From: Streptomyces sp. 1222.5
Lineage (GTDB): Bacteria; Actinomycetota; Actinomycetes; Streptomycetales; Streptomycetaceae
Reading direction: 5' to 3'
NCBI RefSeq assembly: GCF_900105245.1
Contig: NZ_FNSZ01000001.1
Span: 3,844,001-3,908,000 of the forward strand
DNA length: 64,000 bases
A program made the position numbers and the translations under genes. Shown here in pieces: positions 9,142 to 19,005 of the stretch. Position 1 is the first letter of the stretch. Every line of letters begins with the position of its first letter. The notes beneath the pieces were generated by a model, which saw only the letters and a list, made by a program, of their open reading frames with translations, was not told where the DNA came from and made no database searches.

Positions 9142-10104
9142 ATGACGACGGACACTCCGGCACGGCTGCTGCAGCTCCTCTCGCTCCTCCAGACGCCCCG
9201 TGAGTGGCCGGGCGGGGAGCTGTCCGACCGGCTCGGGGTGTCCCGGCGCACCGTGCGGCGGGACATCGACCGGCTGCGGGAGCTGGGCTATCCGGTACAG
9301 GCCACCAAGGGCGCGGACGGCGGGTACCGGCTGGTCGCGGGCAAGGCGATGCCGCCGCTGGTGCTGGACGACGAGGAGGCGGTGGCGATCGCGGTCGGGC
9401 TGCGGGCCGGCGCCGGGCACGCCCTGGAGGGCGTGGACGAGGCGTCGGTGCGGGCCCTGGCGAAGCTGGAGCAGGTGCTGCCGGCCAGGCTGCGGCACCA
9501 GGTGGCCACGTTGCAGGCCGCCACGACACCGCTGACCAGCGGGGACGGGCCGAGCATCGCCCCCGAGACGCTGACGGTGATGGCATCCACGGTGGCCGGG
9601 CGGGAGAGACTGCGGTTCGCCTACCGCGACAAGGACGGCGGCGAGTCACGGCGGCTGACCGAGCCGCACCGGCTGGTGTCGACCGGACGGCGGTGGTACC
9701 TGGTCGCCTACGACCTCGACCGCGCGGACTGGCGCACCTTCCGGGTGGACCGGGTGAGCGCGCCCTTCCCGACCGGAGTCCGGTTCACACCACGGGAGTT
9801 GCCGACCGGCAACGCGGCCGAGTACCTGCGCCGGTCCATCCACCGGCGGCAGGAGACGTACGAGTTCGCGGTGCGGTTCGCCGCACCGGCCGAGCGGGTC
9901 GCCACGCGGCTGCCGGCCTGGGTCGGGGCGGCGGAGGACGACGGTCGCGGCGGCTGCCTCCTGCGCGGCGCCACCGGCGATCCCACGGAGTGGCTGGCGG
10001 TACGGCTGGTGATGGCGGGTTACGAGTTCACGGTGCTCGAACCCGCCGAACTGGTCTCGTGCGTCAGGGAATTGGGCGGCCGCCTGACCCGCGCCGGAGG
10101 CTGA
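9142..10104 (+). CDS. WYL-domain transcriptional regulator (YafY type)
   Basis: 320 residues: an N-terminal HTH_11-type helix-turn-helix (RLLQLLSLLQTP...LSDRLGVSRRTVRRDIDRLRELG), then a WYL domain (about residues 150-235) with the diagnostic GRRWYLVAYDLDRADWRTFRVDRV, and a C-terminal WCX-like extension. WYL domains sense nucleotide-type or other small ligands. The divergent drug pump at 7493-9079 is the probable target. The C-terminal 20 codons lie close to the start of the tandem repeat at 10162, which is outside the gene. Confidence 0.9.
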   Translation: MTTDTPARLLQLLSLLQTPREWPGGELSDRLGVSRRTVRRDIDRLRELGYPVQATKGADGGYRLVAGKAMPPLVLDDEEAVAIAVGLRAGAGHALEGVDEASVRALAKLEQVLPARLRHQVATLQAATTPLTSGDGPSIAPETLTVMASTVAGRERLRFAYRDKDGGESRRLTEPHRLVSTGRRWYLVAYDLDRADWRTFRVDRVSAPFPTGVRFTPRELPTGNAAEYLRRSIHRRQETYEFAVRFAAPAERVATRLPAWVGAAEDDGRGGCLLRGATGDPTEWLAVRLVMAGYEFTVLEPAELVSCVRELGGRLTRAGG

Positions 10105-10161
10105 CCGGCCGGGCGGCCCGGCACCCACCGGGGCGGCACGGCACCCACCGGGGCCACCCGG

Positions 10162-10625
10162 CTCCCGCCCGGGCCGGGGCGGCCAGCCCGCGGACGCCGA
10201 GTCGTCCCGCAGGGGTCCACCCCGGGCCGGGGCCACAAGCCCCCGGACCACCCCCGAAGGCGCCGGCGGCAGCGTGGGCATCCTCGCGATCCGGCCGGCC
10301 GCCACCCGTCCCCTGCGCCGGGGCACCCGCCTCCCAACCGGGCCGGGACGGCCGGCCCGCGGACGCCGCGTCGTCCCGCAGGGGTCCACCCCGGGCCGGG
10401 GCCACAAGCCCCCGGACCACCCCCGAAGGCGCCGGCGGCAGCGTGGGCATCCTCGCGATCCGGCCGGCCGCCGCCCGTCCCCTGTGCCGCGGCACCCGCC
10501 TCCCACCCGGGCCGGGGCGCAGCCGGCCCGCGGACGCCGCGTCGTCCCGTAGAGCCCGCCCGGGGGTCGGAGCGCACAGGTCCCCGGACCACCCCCGAAG
10601 GCGCCGGCGGCAGCGTGGGGCATCC
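10162..10625. repeat. Tandem repeat, 169-bp unit, about 2.7 copies
   Basis: Unit starts are at 10162, 10331 and 10500, exactly 169 bp apart. Copies 1 and 2 are nearly identical from the GTCGTCCCGC block (10201 and 10370) through GGCGGCAGCGTGGGCATCC. Copy 3 has a 2-bp insertion and a diverged middle but regains the CCCCGGACCACCCCCGAAGG block before stopping at about 10625. The whole array sits between the WYL gene and a converging TetR gene, so it replaces an ordinary terminator region. Open frames across it are a by-product of GC content. Confidence 0.9.
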
Positions 10626-10662
10626 CCTCGGCGCGGCCGGCCGGGGCCCGACGTCGGGGCGG

Positions 10663-11421
10663 CTAGCCCTCCGCGTTCCAGTCGAAGCCGCGCAGCGCCC
10701 GCAGATTGCGCAGTGCCAGGGCCGCGGGGCCCTCGGGGCCGGCGGGCTGGGCACCCGTGACGGCCCAGGACTCCACGGCGACCCGGACGGCGGCTCCGGC
10801 CACGGCCGCGGCGAAACGGAGGCCGGGCGTGAGCGGGGCGGGGCCGGACGGCGGGGAGCCGTCGGCAACGTTGTCGTCGCCGGCCGGCTTCTCCTCGCCC
10901 GGCTCGGCGGCCTCCGCTTCCTCGCCGCCCGCCGAGCCGGTCCGTGCCGCGAAGATCTCCGCCAGCGTCGTCTCCGATGCCTGGCACACCTCCGCCCACA
11001 CCTTGCGCAGGGCGGGGCTCGCGTCGGCCAGGCGGATCAGGGTGCGGGCCCATTCCCAGGACGCCGGAGAGACGCCGGCCCCCGGGGTGAAGGTCTCGCG
11101 GACGGCGTGTTCCAGCGCCTCGGGGACGCTGAGGTGGGCCGGGGCCGTGTGGACCGCTTCCGCCCAGCGTCGGGCACCCGCGGCGTAGAGGGGGGCGACC
11201 GACTCTTCCTTGGTGGCGAAATAGCGGTAGAAGGTCCGCGGGGCGATGCCCGCGGCGTGGGCGATGTCCTCCGCGCGGGTGGCCCGCAGGCCCTGGTGGA
11301 CGAAGAGGCGGGCCGCCGCCCGGGCGATCTCCATCCGGGTCTCGGCCTTGCGCCGCTCGGTGAGGGAAAGCGGCGCGGAGGCGGAAAACGGCTGGTGGCC
11401 GGCGTTGCGGGTGGTGCTCAT
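10663..11421 (-). CDS. TetR-family transcriptional regulator
   Basis: 252 residues. The N-terminal TetR helix-turn-helix spans about residues 25-70 (RMEIARAAARLFVHQGLRATRAEDIAHAAGIAPRTFYRYFATKEE), followed by an all-helical ligand/dimer domain interrupted by an acidic low-complexity loop (GGEEAEAAEPGEEKPAGDD). A short poorly conserved N-terminus precedes the HTH. It has no divergent partner within 600 bp, so its target is unclear. In S. coelicolor a TetR gene lies next to hrdD in the same place (from memory). Confidence 0.9.
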   Translation of the reverse strand: MSTTRNAGHQPFSASAPLSLTERRKAETRMEIARAAARLFVHQGLRATRAEDIAHAAGIAPRTFYRYFATKEESVAPLYAAGARRWAEAVHTAPAHLSVPEALEHAVRETFTPGAGVSPASWEWARTLIRLADASPALRKVWAEVCQASETTLAEIFAARTGSAGGEEAEAAEPGEEKPAGDDNVADGSPPSGPAPLTPGLRFAAAVAGAAVRVAVESWAVTGAQPAGPEGPAALALRNLRALRGFDWNAEG

Positions 11422-12070
11422 CTCGGCAGGCTATGCCCATGTGACAGAATCTGCCATCCGGCGGTCCACCCCGGGGTTCAGGTACGGGGTGGGCCGCCGT
11501 TCCCACGCGCCCCCCACCGTACGAGGGTGCCGCGGCAGCCCCCCGACGAGGACGGATGCCCACCGCGGACCCGCACCCGGGGCCCCGAGCCCCCGCCCGA
11601 GTCGCAAGGTCCCCACCTCGCCGCGCCCGGGCACAAAGAGAGCCGGGCCCCGGCGCCCGGGGGGGATAGGCGCCGAAGCCCGGCTGGGAAGATCCCGGCG
11701 CCGGGGGGGATAGCGTCGGGACCTGGCTCATGTGGTGTCGGCCGGTGGTGCGGTGGTGTCTTCGGGGTCGTGCTCGGGTGGACCCGACCGCGAGGGGCCG
11801 GACGCCCCAAGGGCTCGGCCGGTGGGGTCGGCCGGTGGGGTGGGGTTGGGCCGTGCGGGTGCGTGGCGTGGTGCGCTGGGGAGTGCGGTCGCGGTTCCCG
11901 GGGCCTCGATCCCGGGCCCGGAAGGGTTTTTCCCGCGGGCCCCGCAGTTGAAGCGACGGGAAGACGTCGTGTTTGCGCCGTCTTTCGCCACCGGGCGTGC
12001 GCGTAGCGAGCATTCCGCACGCCGGTCACACCACCGTCCCGGAACCGGGCTCACTCCCCCCTCGCACCCG
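11422..12070. other. 650-bp gap downstream of hrdD, no gene recognised
   Basis: No frame here resembles a protein family. The segment 11648-11712 holds two copies of an element close to CCCGGCGCCGGGGGGGATAG (11648-11669 and 11694-11712), 45 bp apart. The part 11720-11900 is unusually G/T-rich on the plus strand. It should contain the hrdD terminator and the TetR promoter, but I cannot point to them with confidence. Confidence 0.4.
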
Positions 12071-13069
<999 letters not shown>

Positions 13070-13172
13070 GCGTGCTCCCTTGCGATGGTGGGCTGGCGGG
13101 TGGTCGTGAACGCCGGGCACTCCGGGGTGTGTCTCCGGGACTCTTTCCGAGTGCCCTGCATCCGAGGGGAAC

Positions 13173-13199
13173 AACGACTGGAATCAGGACAGAATTCCC
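13173..13199 (-). promoter_or_regulatory. SigR-type promoter of hrdD
   Basis: On the minus strand GGGAAT (13199-13194) is followed after exactly 18 nt by GTTG (13175-13172), matching the SigR consensus GGGAAT-N18-GTT. It lies 104 nt before the hrdD start. In S. coelicolor hrdD is a known SigR target, which supports the call. Confidence 0.8.
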
Positions 13200-13497
13200 A
13201 ACCCGCACCCCGAATTTTCTGATCATGCAGTACCCTGTCGGCCACTTCGGGCGCAGGACGGCGCCGACACGCACAGAGACGCAGGTCAGACCCGGAGTCG
13301 AGGAAGCCCTCGAAGCCCTCACGGCCCTCTGCCACCACCGCGCGCGTGAGACGGTCGTCACATTCCGACACGGCCGGCCCTCACTGCGGAAGAGCGCCGC
13401 CTTCGACCGCCCTCCCACCCGGAAGACGGCCCGCACCGGCCGATGGTTGCCACGGACACGCACGCGCGGGAAATTCGGGGCGAGCGCCCCCTCCGGG
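13200..13497. other. 300-bp gap upstream of hrdD, no gene seen
   Basis: This lies between the hrdD promoter and the stop codon of the dioxygenase gene on the same strand. It has no family-like frame and no strong hairpin. Confidence 0.4.
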
Positions 13498-14286
13498 TCA
13501 GCCGAACTGCACGGAGCGCTTCGCCATTCCCATCCAGAAGCCGTCGATCACCGACTTCTGCGCGTCGAGCTCGCCGGCCGCCTCTGCCGCGCCCATGGTG
13601 ACGAACAGCGGGGCGAAGTGTTCGGTGCGCGGGTGGGCGTACCGGCCGGCCGGGGCCTTGTCCAGGAAGTCGAGCAGGGCGTCCCAGTCGCGGGTCTCCA
13701 GGGCGCGCCGGCCCCAGTCGTCGAACTCGGAGGACCAGCTCGGGACACCCCCGGCGTGCCGGAGCGCGGCGAGGTTGTGGGTGAAGAAGCCGGAGCCGAC
13801 GATGAGGACGCCCTCGTCGCGCAGCGGGGCGAGCCTGCGGCCGATGTCTATCAGGCGGACCGGGTCGAGGGTGGGCAGCGAGACCTGCAGGACGGGTATG
13901 TCGGCGGCCGGGAACATCTCGACGAGGGGGACGTAGGCGCCGTGGTCGAGGCCGCGGTCGGGGATGTCCTGGACGGGGGTGCCGGGGGCGCGCAGCAGCT
14001 TGCGGACGGACTCGGCGAGCGCGGGGGCGCCGGGGGCGGCGTACCGGACCCGGTAGTAGTGCTCGGGGAAGCCCCAGAAGTCGTAGACGAGCGGGACGGT
14101 CTCCACCGCGCCGAGCGCGAGCGGGGCCTCCTCCCAGTGGGCGGAGACCATCAGGATCGCCTTCGGCCGGGGCAGGCCGGCGGACCAGGCGGCGAGCTGG
14201 CCGGGCCAGACCGGGTCGTCCGCGAGCGGCGGGGCGCCATGGCTGAGGTACAGGGCGGGCATGCGCTCCTGGGCGGTGACGGACAT
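13498..14286 (-). CDS. LigB-type extradiol ring-cleavage dioxygenase (4,5-DOPA dioxygenase-like)
   Basis: 262 residues from the ATG at 14286, which has GGGAG 8 nt upstream; an upstream in-frame ATG lacks one. The metal-binding and catalytic histidines of the class III extradiol family are visible: ALYLSHGAPP, LMVSAHWEE, DRGLDHGAYVPL and GSGFFTHNL. Family members open catechol-type rings. It is divergent from the MarR gene at 14389, and the 102-bp gap holds two palindromes, so the MarR protein probably represses it. The native substrate is unknown. Confidence 0.88.
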   Translation of the reverse strand: MSVTAQERMPALYLSHGAPPLADDPVWPGQLAAWSAGLPRPKAILMVSAHWEEAPLALGAVETVPLVYDFWGFPEHYYRVRYAAPGAPALAESVRKLLRAPGTPVQDIPDRGLDHGAYVPLVEMFPAADIPVLQVSLPTLDPVRLIDIGRRLAPLRDEGVLIVGSGFFTHNLAALRHAGGVPSWSSEFDDWGRRALETRDWDALLDFLDKAPAGRYAHPRTEHFAPLFVTMGAAEAAGELDAQKSVIDGFWMGMAKRSVQFG

Positions 14287-14315
14287 GGTCGCGGCTCCCA
14301 ACATCCTGTTGCTTT

Positions 14316-14358
14316 AACTCTCAAGTTCTCCTTCAGAATACGGCCGACTTGTTCAAGT
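14316..14358. promoter_or_regulatory. MarR operator sites between dioxygenase and marR-type gene
   Basis: AACTCTCAAGTT (14316-14327) and ACTTGTTCAAGT (14347-14358, a perfect palindrome around TT) lie 31 bp apart in the divergent promoter region. AT-rich palindromes of this size are typical MarR targets. Assignment is by position. Confidence 0.6.
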
Positions 14359-14388
14359 TTCAAGGAGCTGCCTCGTACAGTGGGACCC

Positions 14389-14898
14389 ATGAACACGGCA
14401 CCGGACTCCGCGGCGGGGCACCGCTGGCTCACCGACGAGGAACAGCGCGTGTGGCGCGCCTACCTGCACGCCTCCACCCTGCTGGAGGACCACCTCGACC
14501 GGCAGTTGCAGCGTGACGCGGGTATGCCGCACATCTACTACGGCCTGCTCGTCGGCCTCGCCGAGGCACCGCGCCGCCGGCTGCGGATGACCGAGCTGGC
14601 GATGCAGGCGAAGATCACCCGCTCCCGGCTGTCGCACGCCGTCGCCCGTCTGGAGAAGAACGGCTGGGTGCGCCGCGAGGACTGCCCCTCCGACAAGCGC
14701 GGCCAGTTCGCGGTGCTCACCGACGAGGGTGTGGAGGTGCTGCGGCGCACCGCGCCGGGCCATGTGACCGCCGTACGGCAGGCGCTGTTCGACCGGCTCA
14801 CGCCGGCACAGCAGAAGGCCCTCGGCGAGATCATGGAGATCGTCGCCGAGGGCCTCCAGCCCAACGAAGCGGGTGCGGACCTGCCCTGGCTCCGCTAG
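14389..14898 (+). CDS. MarR-family transcriptional regulator
   Basis: 169 residues. The winged helix-turn-helix is complete: RLRMTELAMQAKITRSRLSHAVARLEKNGWVRREDCPSDKRGQFAVLTDEG (about residues 62-112), flanked by dimerisation helices. Family members usually repress a divergent gene and are released by phenolic ligands or oxidation. The neighbours are a ring-cleavage dioxygenase (divergent) and a drug efflux pump ending 10 nt away on the other strand, which fits an aromatic-compound response. Confidence 0.92.
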   Translation: MNTAPDSAAGHRWLTDEEQRVWRAYLHASTLLEDHLDRQLQRDAGMPHIYYGLLVGLAEAPRRRLRMTELAMQAKITRSRLSHAVARLEKNGWVRREDCPSDKRGQFAVLTDEGVEVLRRTAPGHVTAVRQALFDRLTPAQQKALGEIMEIVAEGLQPNEAGADLPWLR

Positions 14899-14908
14899 CG
14901 GCCCCGGG

Positions 14909-16447
14909 TCAGTGGGCCACCACCGGCACCGGCAGCTCGTCCTCGACACCCTCGCCGGAGGCCACCGTGGTGCTGCCCGGACGGCCCGCATTGACGAAGG
15001 TGAAGGCGATCAGGGAGGCGAGCGCCAGGATGCCGACGGCGAACCAGATCGCGCTGGTGTAGCCGTGCACCATGCCCTGGAGCTTCACCAGCTCCGCCTG
15101 CGGCTTGGCGGTGGCACCGGCGATGTGGTCCTTGATGTACGAGGTGGTCGCGGACGCGGCGATGGTGTTCAGCAGGGCGGTGCCGATCGCGCCGCCCACC
15201 TGCTGCGAGGTGTTGACCATCGCGGAGGCGACACCGGCGTCCCGGGGCTCGACGCCCTGCGTGGCCAGCGACATGGCCGGCATGAACGCGGTGCCCATGC
15301 CGAGGCCCAGCAGCACCATCGCCGGCAGCAGCAGGGCGCCGTACGAGGAGTCGATCTCCAGCTGCGTCAGCAGCAGCATGCCGAGCGCGGCGACGAGGAA
15401 GCCGGGGCCCATCAGGAAGCGGGCCGGGATCCGGGTCATCAGCCGGGTGCCGATCTGGGTGGAGCCGGTGATCATGCCGACCACCATCGGCAGGAAGGCG
15501 AAGCCGGTCTTGACCGGGGAGTAGCCCTTCACGACCTGGAGGTAGTAGGTCAGGAAGAGGAACAGGCCGAACATGCCGATGATCGCGAGACCCAGGGAGA
15601 GGTAGATGCCGCCGCGGTTGCGGTCGGTCACCACGCGCAGCGGCAGCAGCGGGGCCTTGACCCGGGACTCGACCAGAACGAAGGCGAGCAGCAGCACGCC
15701 GGACGCGACGAACATCGAGACGGTCACGGCGTCGCCCCAGCCGTCGGACTCGGCACGCGTGAAGCCGTAGACGAGGGAGACCAGGCCGAGGGTGGACAGG
15801 ATCACGCCGGGGACGTCGAGCGGGGAGCGGTTGCGGCCGCCCTCGGGCTCACGGACGACGAAGTAGGCGCCGGCCGCGGCGACGACGGCGAACGGGACGT
15901 TGACGAAGAAGGTCCAGCGCCAGTTCAGGTACTCGGTGAGGAAGCCGCCGAGGATCAGGCCGACGGCACCGCCGCCGCCCGCGATCGCGCCGTAGATGCC
16001 GAACGCCTTGGCGCGCTCCTTGGCGTCGGTGAACATCACGGCCAGCAGCGAGAGCGCGGCCGGGGCGAGCAGGGCGCCGAACACGCCCTGGAGGGCGCGG
16101 GCGCCGAACATCATCGCGCCGGTGGTGGCGGCACCGCCGAGCGCGGACGCGGCGGCGAAGCCGGCCAGTCCGAGCACGAACGCGCGCTTGCGGCCCCACA
16201 GGTCGGCGATGCGGCCGCCGAAGAGCAGCAGACCACCGAAGGCCAGGGCGTAGGCCGTGACGACCCACTGCCGGTTGCCGTCGGATATCCCGAGGTCCTG
16301 CTGGGCGGAGGGAAGGGCGATGTTCACGATGGTGGCGTCGAGGACGACCATCAGCTGGGCGAGCGCGATGAAGACGAGCGCCTTCCAGCGGTTGGTGTCA
16401 CCGCTCGGTGCGGCGGCGCCGGGAGCCTTGAGGGCTGTTTCGGACAT
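14909..16447 (-). CDS. DHA2-type MFS multidrug efflux transporter
   Basis: 512 residues from the ATG at 16447; a GTG 12 nt upstream is in frame, and neither start has a strong ribosome-binding site. Helix 1 carries LAQLMVVLDATIVNIALPSAQ, and GGRIADLWGRKR is the MFS motif A. The pattern fits 14 membrane helices, as in EmrB/LfrA-type drug:proton antiporters. Its upstream neighbour on the same strand is a TetR gene (16646-17296), about 200 bp away, the probable regulator. Gene order matches the hrdD region of S. coelicolor (from memory). Substrate unknown. Confidence 0.92.
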   Translation of the reverse strand: MSETALKAPGAAAPSGDTNRWKALVFIALAQLMVVLDATIVNIALPSAQQDLGISDGNRQWVVTAYALAFGGLLLFGGRIADLWGRKRAFVLGLAGFAAASALGGAATTGAMMFGARALQGVFGALLAPAALSLLAVMFTDAKERAKAFGIYGAIAGGGGAVGLILGGFLTEYLNWRWTFFVNVPFAVVAAAGAYFVVREPEGGRNRSPLDVPGVILSTLGLVSLVYGFTRAESDGWGDAVTVSMFVASGVLLLAFVLVESRVKAPLLPLRVVTDRNRGGIYLSLGLAIIGMFGLFLFLTYYLQVVKGYSPVKTGFAFLPMVVGMITGSTQIGTRLMTRIPARFLMGPGFLVAALGMLLLTQLEIDSSYGALLLPAMVLLGLGMGTAFMPAMSLATQGVEPRDAGVASAMVNTSQQVGGAIGTALLNTIAASATTSYIKDHIAGATAKPQAELVKLQGMVHGYTSAIWFAVGILALASLIAFTFVNAGRPGSTTVASGEGVEDELPVPVVAH

Positions 16448-16645
16448 GGGGATACCCACTTCGGGACTTCGTGACGGAAAAAGGCGCGGAAAAACAGGGA
16501 AGATCTGAGGAAAAGCGAGGAGGAACCGGGAAACGGCGATGAATGGCGAGAAAACGGAGCAGGGCAGGAATGCGGCGGCCGGGAGGGCTGCCGTGTCAGG
16601 TGGACGGTGATCGGGGGCCGGACTCGTCGGAGCCGGGCCGGTCGG

Positions 16646-17296
16646 TCAGGGTGAGCGCAGCTCCTCGATGGTGACGGCCGTGCCCGGCAGGGCGGAGCGG
16701 GCGGGCGCCCGCAGGCCGTCGAGGAACAGCTGGAGATGGCGGTGGACGAAGCGGTCGCCGCGAATGCAGTCCGTACCGGCCGGGGGCCGGCTGAGCTGGG
16801 CCGCGACGATCATCAGGTCGCCGACGCCGACGTCGGGGCGTAGCTGCCCGGCCGCCTTCGCCCGGCCCATGACCTCCTCGACGAGCTGCTCGACGCGCTC
16901 CCGCGAGGCCTCCAGGTCGGGATGGTGCTTGTCGAAGGTGTCGGACATCATCGGGCACAGCGCGCTGAGCCGCTCGTCCGCGGAGGTGTGCACGAAGCGC
17001 TCCAGCGCGGCGAAGGCGTCCCCGGTCTCCGTGAGGGCTGCCTCGGCCGCCTCGGCCGTACGGTCCATGACGGAGCAGACGACCTCGCGCACGAGGGCCT
17101 CACGGTCGGGGAAGTTGCGGTACACCGTGGCGTTGCCGACGCCGGCGCGGCGGGCGATCTCGTCGAGCGGCACGTCCGGACCGTGCTCGACGAACATGTC
17201 CCGGGCGGCGGTGACGATCCGCTCCCGGTTGCGCACGGCGTCGGCACGGGGCCGGGGCACCTTGCGCTGCGCGGGGGATGCGGTCGCGGTCGGCAC
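16646..17296 (-). CDS. TetR-family transcriptional regulator
   Basis: 216 residues starting at GTG 17296. The HTH (RNRERIVTAARDMFVEHGPDVPLDEIARRAGVGNATVYRNFPDREAL, about residues 22-67) is complete, and the C-terminal domain belongs to the TetR group often found next to drug pumps. It precedes the DHA2 pump at 14909-16447 on the same strand. Two near-palindromic boxes upstream (17323-17357) are likely binding sites. Confidence 0.92.
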   Translation of the reverse strand: MPTATASPAQRKVPRPRADAVRNRERIVTAARDMFVEHGPDVPLDEIARRAGVGNATVYRNFPDREALVREVVCSVMDRTAEAAEAALTETGDAFAALERFVHTSADERLSALCPMMSDTFDKHHPDLEASRERVEQLVEEVMGRAKAAGQLRPDVGVGDLMIVAAQLSRPPAGTDCIRGDRFVHRHLQLFLDGLRAPARSALPGTAVTIEELRSP

Positions 17297-17322
17297 GGCG
17301 TACTCCTTCAGGCGTTTGAGGA

Positions 17323-17357
17323 CGATCCGGTTCGGGTGAGGAGAACGATCCGGTTCG
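17323..17357. promoter_or_regulatory. Two CGATCCGGTTCG boxes upstream of the TetR gene
   Basis: The 12-mer CGATCCGGTTCG occurs at 17323-17334 and 17346-17357, 23 bp apart, and each copy is a palindrome at 10 of 12 positions (CGA-W-CCGG-W-TCG). A partial third copy (GCGATCCGG) follows at 17366. These fit autoregulation by the adjacent TetR protein. Confidence 0.6.
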
Positions 17358-17620
17358 CGGTGAGGGCGATCCGGGGAGGCAGTCCCCGTTTCGCTCGGAC
17401 ACAGGGCTAAACGGGGAGAGGGTCCCCGGTTATTTCCCGGTACCGGAAAAAGATCGCTGTGATCTGAGCCACACTCAACGTCCGCCGGGATTCACCCTCG
17501 TGCGGCCCCGCTTTCCCACGATCGGTCTCCTCCAGCGCGCGCCCGCCACCCCGTCGACCCAGGGTGATCGCAAGGGTGCAGTCGGCGACCGGCGGCTGCC
17601 GTGGAGCGAAGGGCCCGTGC

Positions 17621-18898
17621 ATGCCGCCGCAGCCGCCCCGCCGTCACATACGCCCGCGCCGCGTGGCCGCCCTGGCCTTCGTGACCGTGCTGACCATGGC
17701 GGTCAGCACCTCGGCCGGGACCGGGCATCTGCCGGCGCCCACCACCGCCGGGCCCGTCGGCCTGGACCGCTCCGCCGCCCTCTCCCCCTGCCTGATCCAC
17801 GGCGGCCTCGACGTGCAGATGACCGAGGGCGTCCCCACCCCGCACGGCTACTCCCGCTCCACGGGCACGGTCCACGCCCTGACCCTCATGGTCGACTTCT
17901 CCGACGCGCCCGGCCAGGGCAGCGCCATGGACCGCTTCCACGAGTTCTTCCCGCAGACCCAGGAATGGTTCCGCACCGCCTCATACGGCCGCCTCGACTA
18001 CCGGCCCGAGACCCCCGTCACCGGCTGGCTGCGGATGCCGAAGTCGTTCCGCGAGTACGGCATAGAGCGCGGCGCCCCCTTCGACCCCGGCTACCGGCAG
18101 CTGGTGCAGGACATAGTGGCCGCGGCCGACCCCACCGTGGACTTCCGCTCGTACGACCTGCTGAACGTGCTCGTCACCCCGAACGCCGGACCGTCCGCCC
18201 TGGACACCGTTCTGTCCGTGACGTTCGCCGGGAACGGGGAGGCCCCGGTCGCCGACGGGGTGCCCGTCGCCAACGCCTCCTTCGTCTACTCCCGCCAGGA
18301 CGACGGTTCCGGCTCCTACGACCGAACCGGCTACCGCGTCCTGCCCCACGAGAACGGCCACACCTTCGGCCTGCCCGACCTGTACACGCAGGAGGGCGGG
18401 GGCACGGTCGGGCACTGGGACATCATGAGCGAGGACTGGGGTGCCAACAACGACCTGCTCGGCTGGCACAAGTGGAAGCTGGGCTGGCTCGACGGCGGTC
18501 AGGTCGGCTGCGCGACGGCCGACGGGAGCGTCGAGTACACGCTGTCCCCGCTGTACAAGCCGGGCGGCGGCAAGCTGATCCTCGTACCCGTGGACGTGCG
18601 GACCGCCTACGCGCTGGAGGTACGCGTGCAGGGCGGCAACGACGAGGTGGTGTGCCGGCCGGGCCTCCTCATCTACAAGGTCGACGCGACCGTGGACACC
18701 GGGCGCGGACCGGTCACCGTCTACGACAGCACGCGGGGCAGCGGCGGCTGCACCCGCAGCCCCAACGTCCACACGGAGCTCTCCGACGCACCCTTCACCC
18801 CCGGCGAGACCTTCAAGGACCCCAAGCACGCCATCGCGGTCCACGTGGTCGGCACGGACGCGGACGGGAACTACCGGGTGCGGATCACGCGGGGCTAG
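17621..18898 (+). CDS. Secreted M6-family zinc metalloprotease
   Basis: 425 residues with an Arg-rich N-terminus and a signal peptide (VAALAFVTVLTMAVSTSAG). The zinc site is HENGHTFGLPD (consensus HExxHxxGxxD, about residues 240-250), followed by the Met-turn-like DIMSEDWG. This is the immune inhibitor A-type M6 domain, without the extra C-terminal domains of large InhA proteins. It should act outside the cell on proteins. The ATG at 17621 follows GAAGGG by 7 nt; the longer frame lacks a good start. Two cysteine-containing segments near the end may form a disulfide. Confidence 0.88.
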   Translation: MPPQPPRRHIRPRRVAALAFVTVLTMAVSTSAGTGHLPAPTTAGPVGLDRSAALSPCLIHGGLDVQMTEGVPTPHGYSRSTGTVHALTLMVDFSDAPGQGSAMDRFHEFFPQTQEWFRTASYGRLDYRPETPVTGWLRMPKSFREYGIERGAPFDPGYRQLVQDIVAAADPTVDFRSYDLLNVLVTPNAGPSALDTVLSVTFAGNGEAPVADGVPVANASFVYSRQDDGSGSYDRTGYRVLPHENGHTFGLPDLYTQEGGGTVGHWDIMSEDWGANNDLLGWHKWKLGWLDGGQVGCATADGSVEYTLSPLYKPGGGKLILVPVDVRTAYALEVRVQGGNDEVVCRPGLLIYKVDATVDTGRGPVTVYDSTRGSGGCTRSPNVHTELSDAPFTPGETFKDPKHAIAVHVVGTDADGNYRVRITRG

Positions 18899-18931
18899 CC
18901 GCGCGGGCGCGGCGGGCCACCGGACGGGGAT

Positions 18932-18992
18932 TACCGTAGGCGTCCGACGCACGCCGAACACCGGGTTTACGGTAGGCGTCCGACGCACGCCG
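18932..18992. promoter_or_regulatory. Two 25-bp direct repeats in front of the IclR-type gene
   Basis: The element TACSGTAGGCGTCCGACGCA plus CGCCG occurs at 18932-18956 and 18968-18992 with a single mismatch and a 36-bp period. Each contains the inverted repeat CGTC-C-GACG, and the second is part of a 27-bp imperfect palindrome running from TACGG to CCGTA. It ends 13 bp before the IclR-type start codon, so it is probably that protein's own operator. Confidence 0.6.
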
Positions 18993-19005
18993 TACCGGAG
19001 AGACG

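Noticed and set aside
10162..10625. The repeat array as a CRISPR
   Set aside because: The 169-bp units are contiguous and lack short repeats separated by unique spacers; no cas genes are present.
11478..12054. Possible Pro/Arg-rich proteins in the gap downstream of hrdD
   Set aside because: Overlapping frames are all of low complexity with no credible start or family resemblance.
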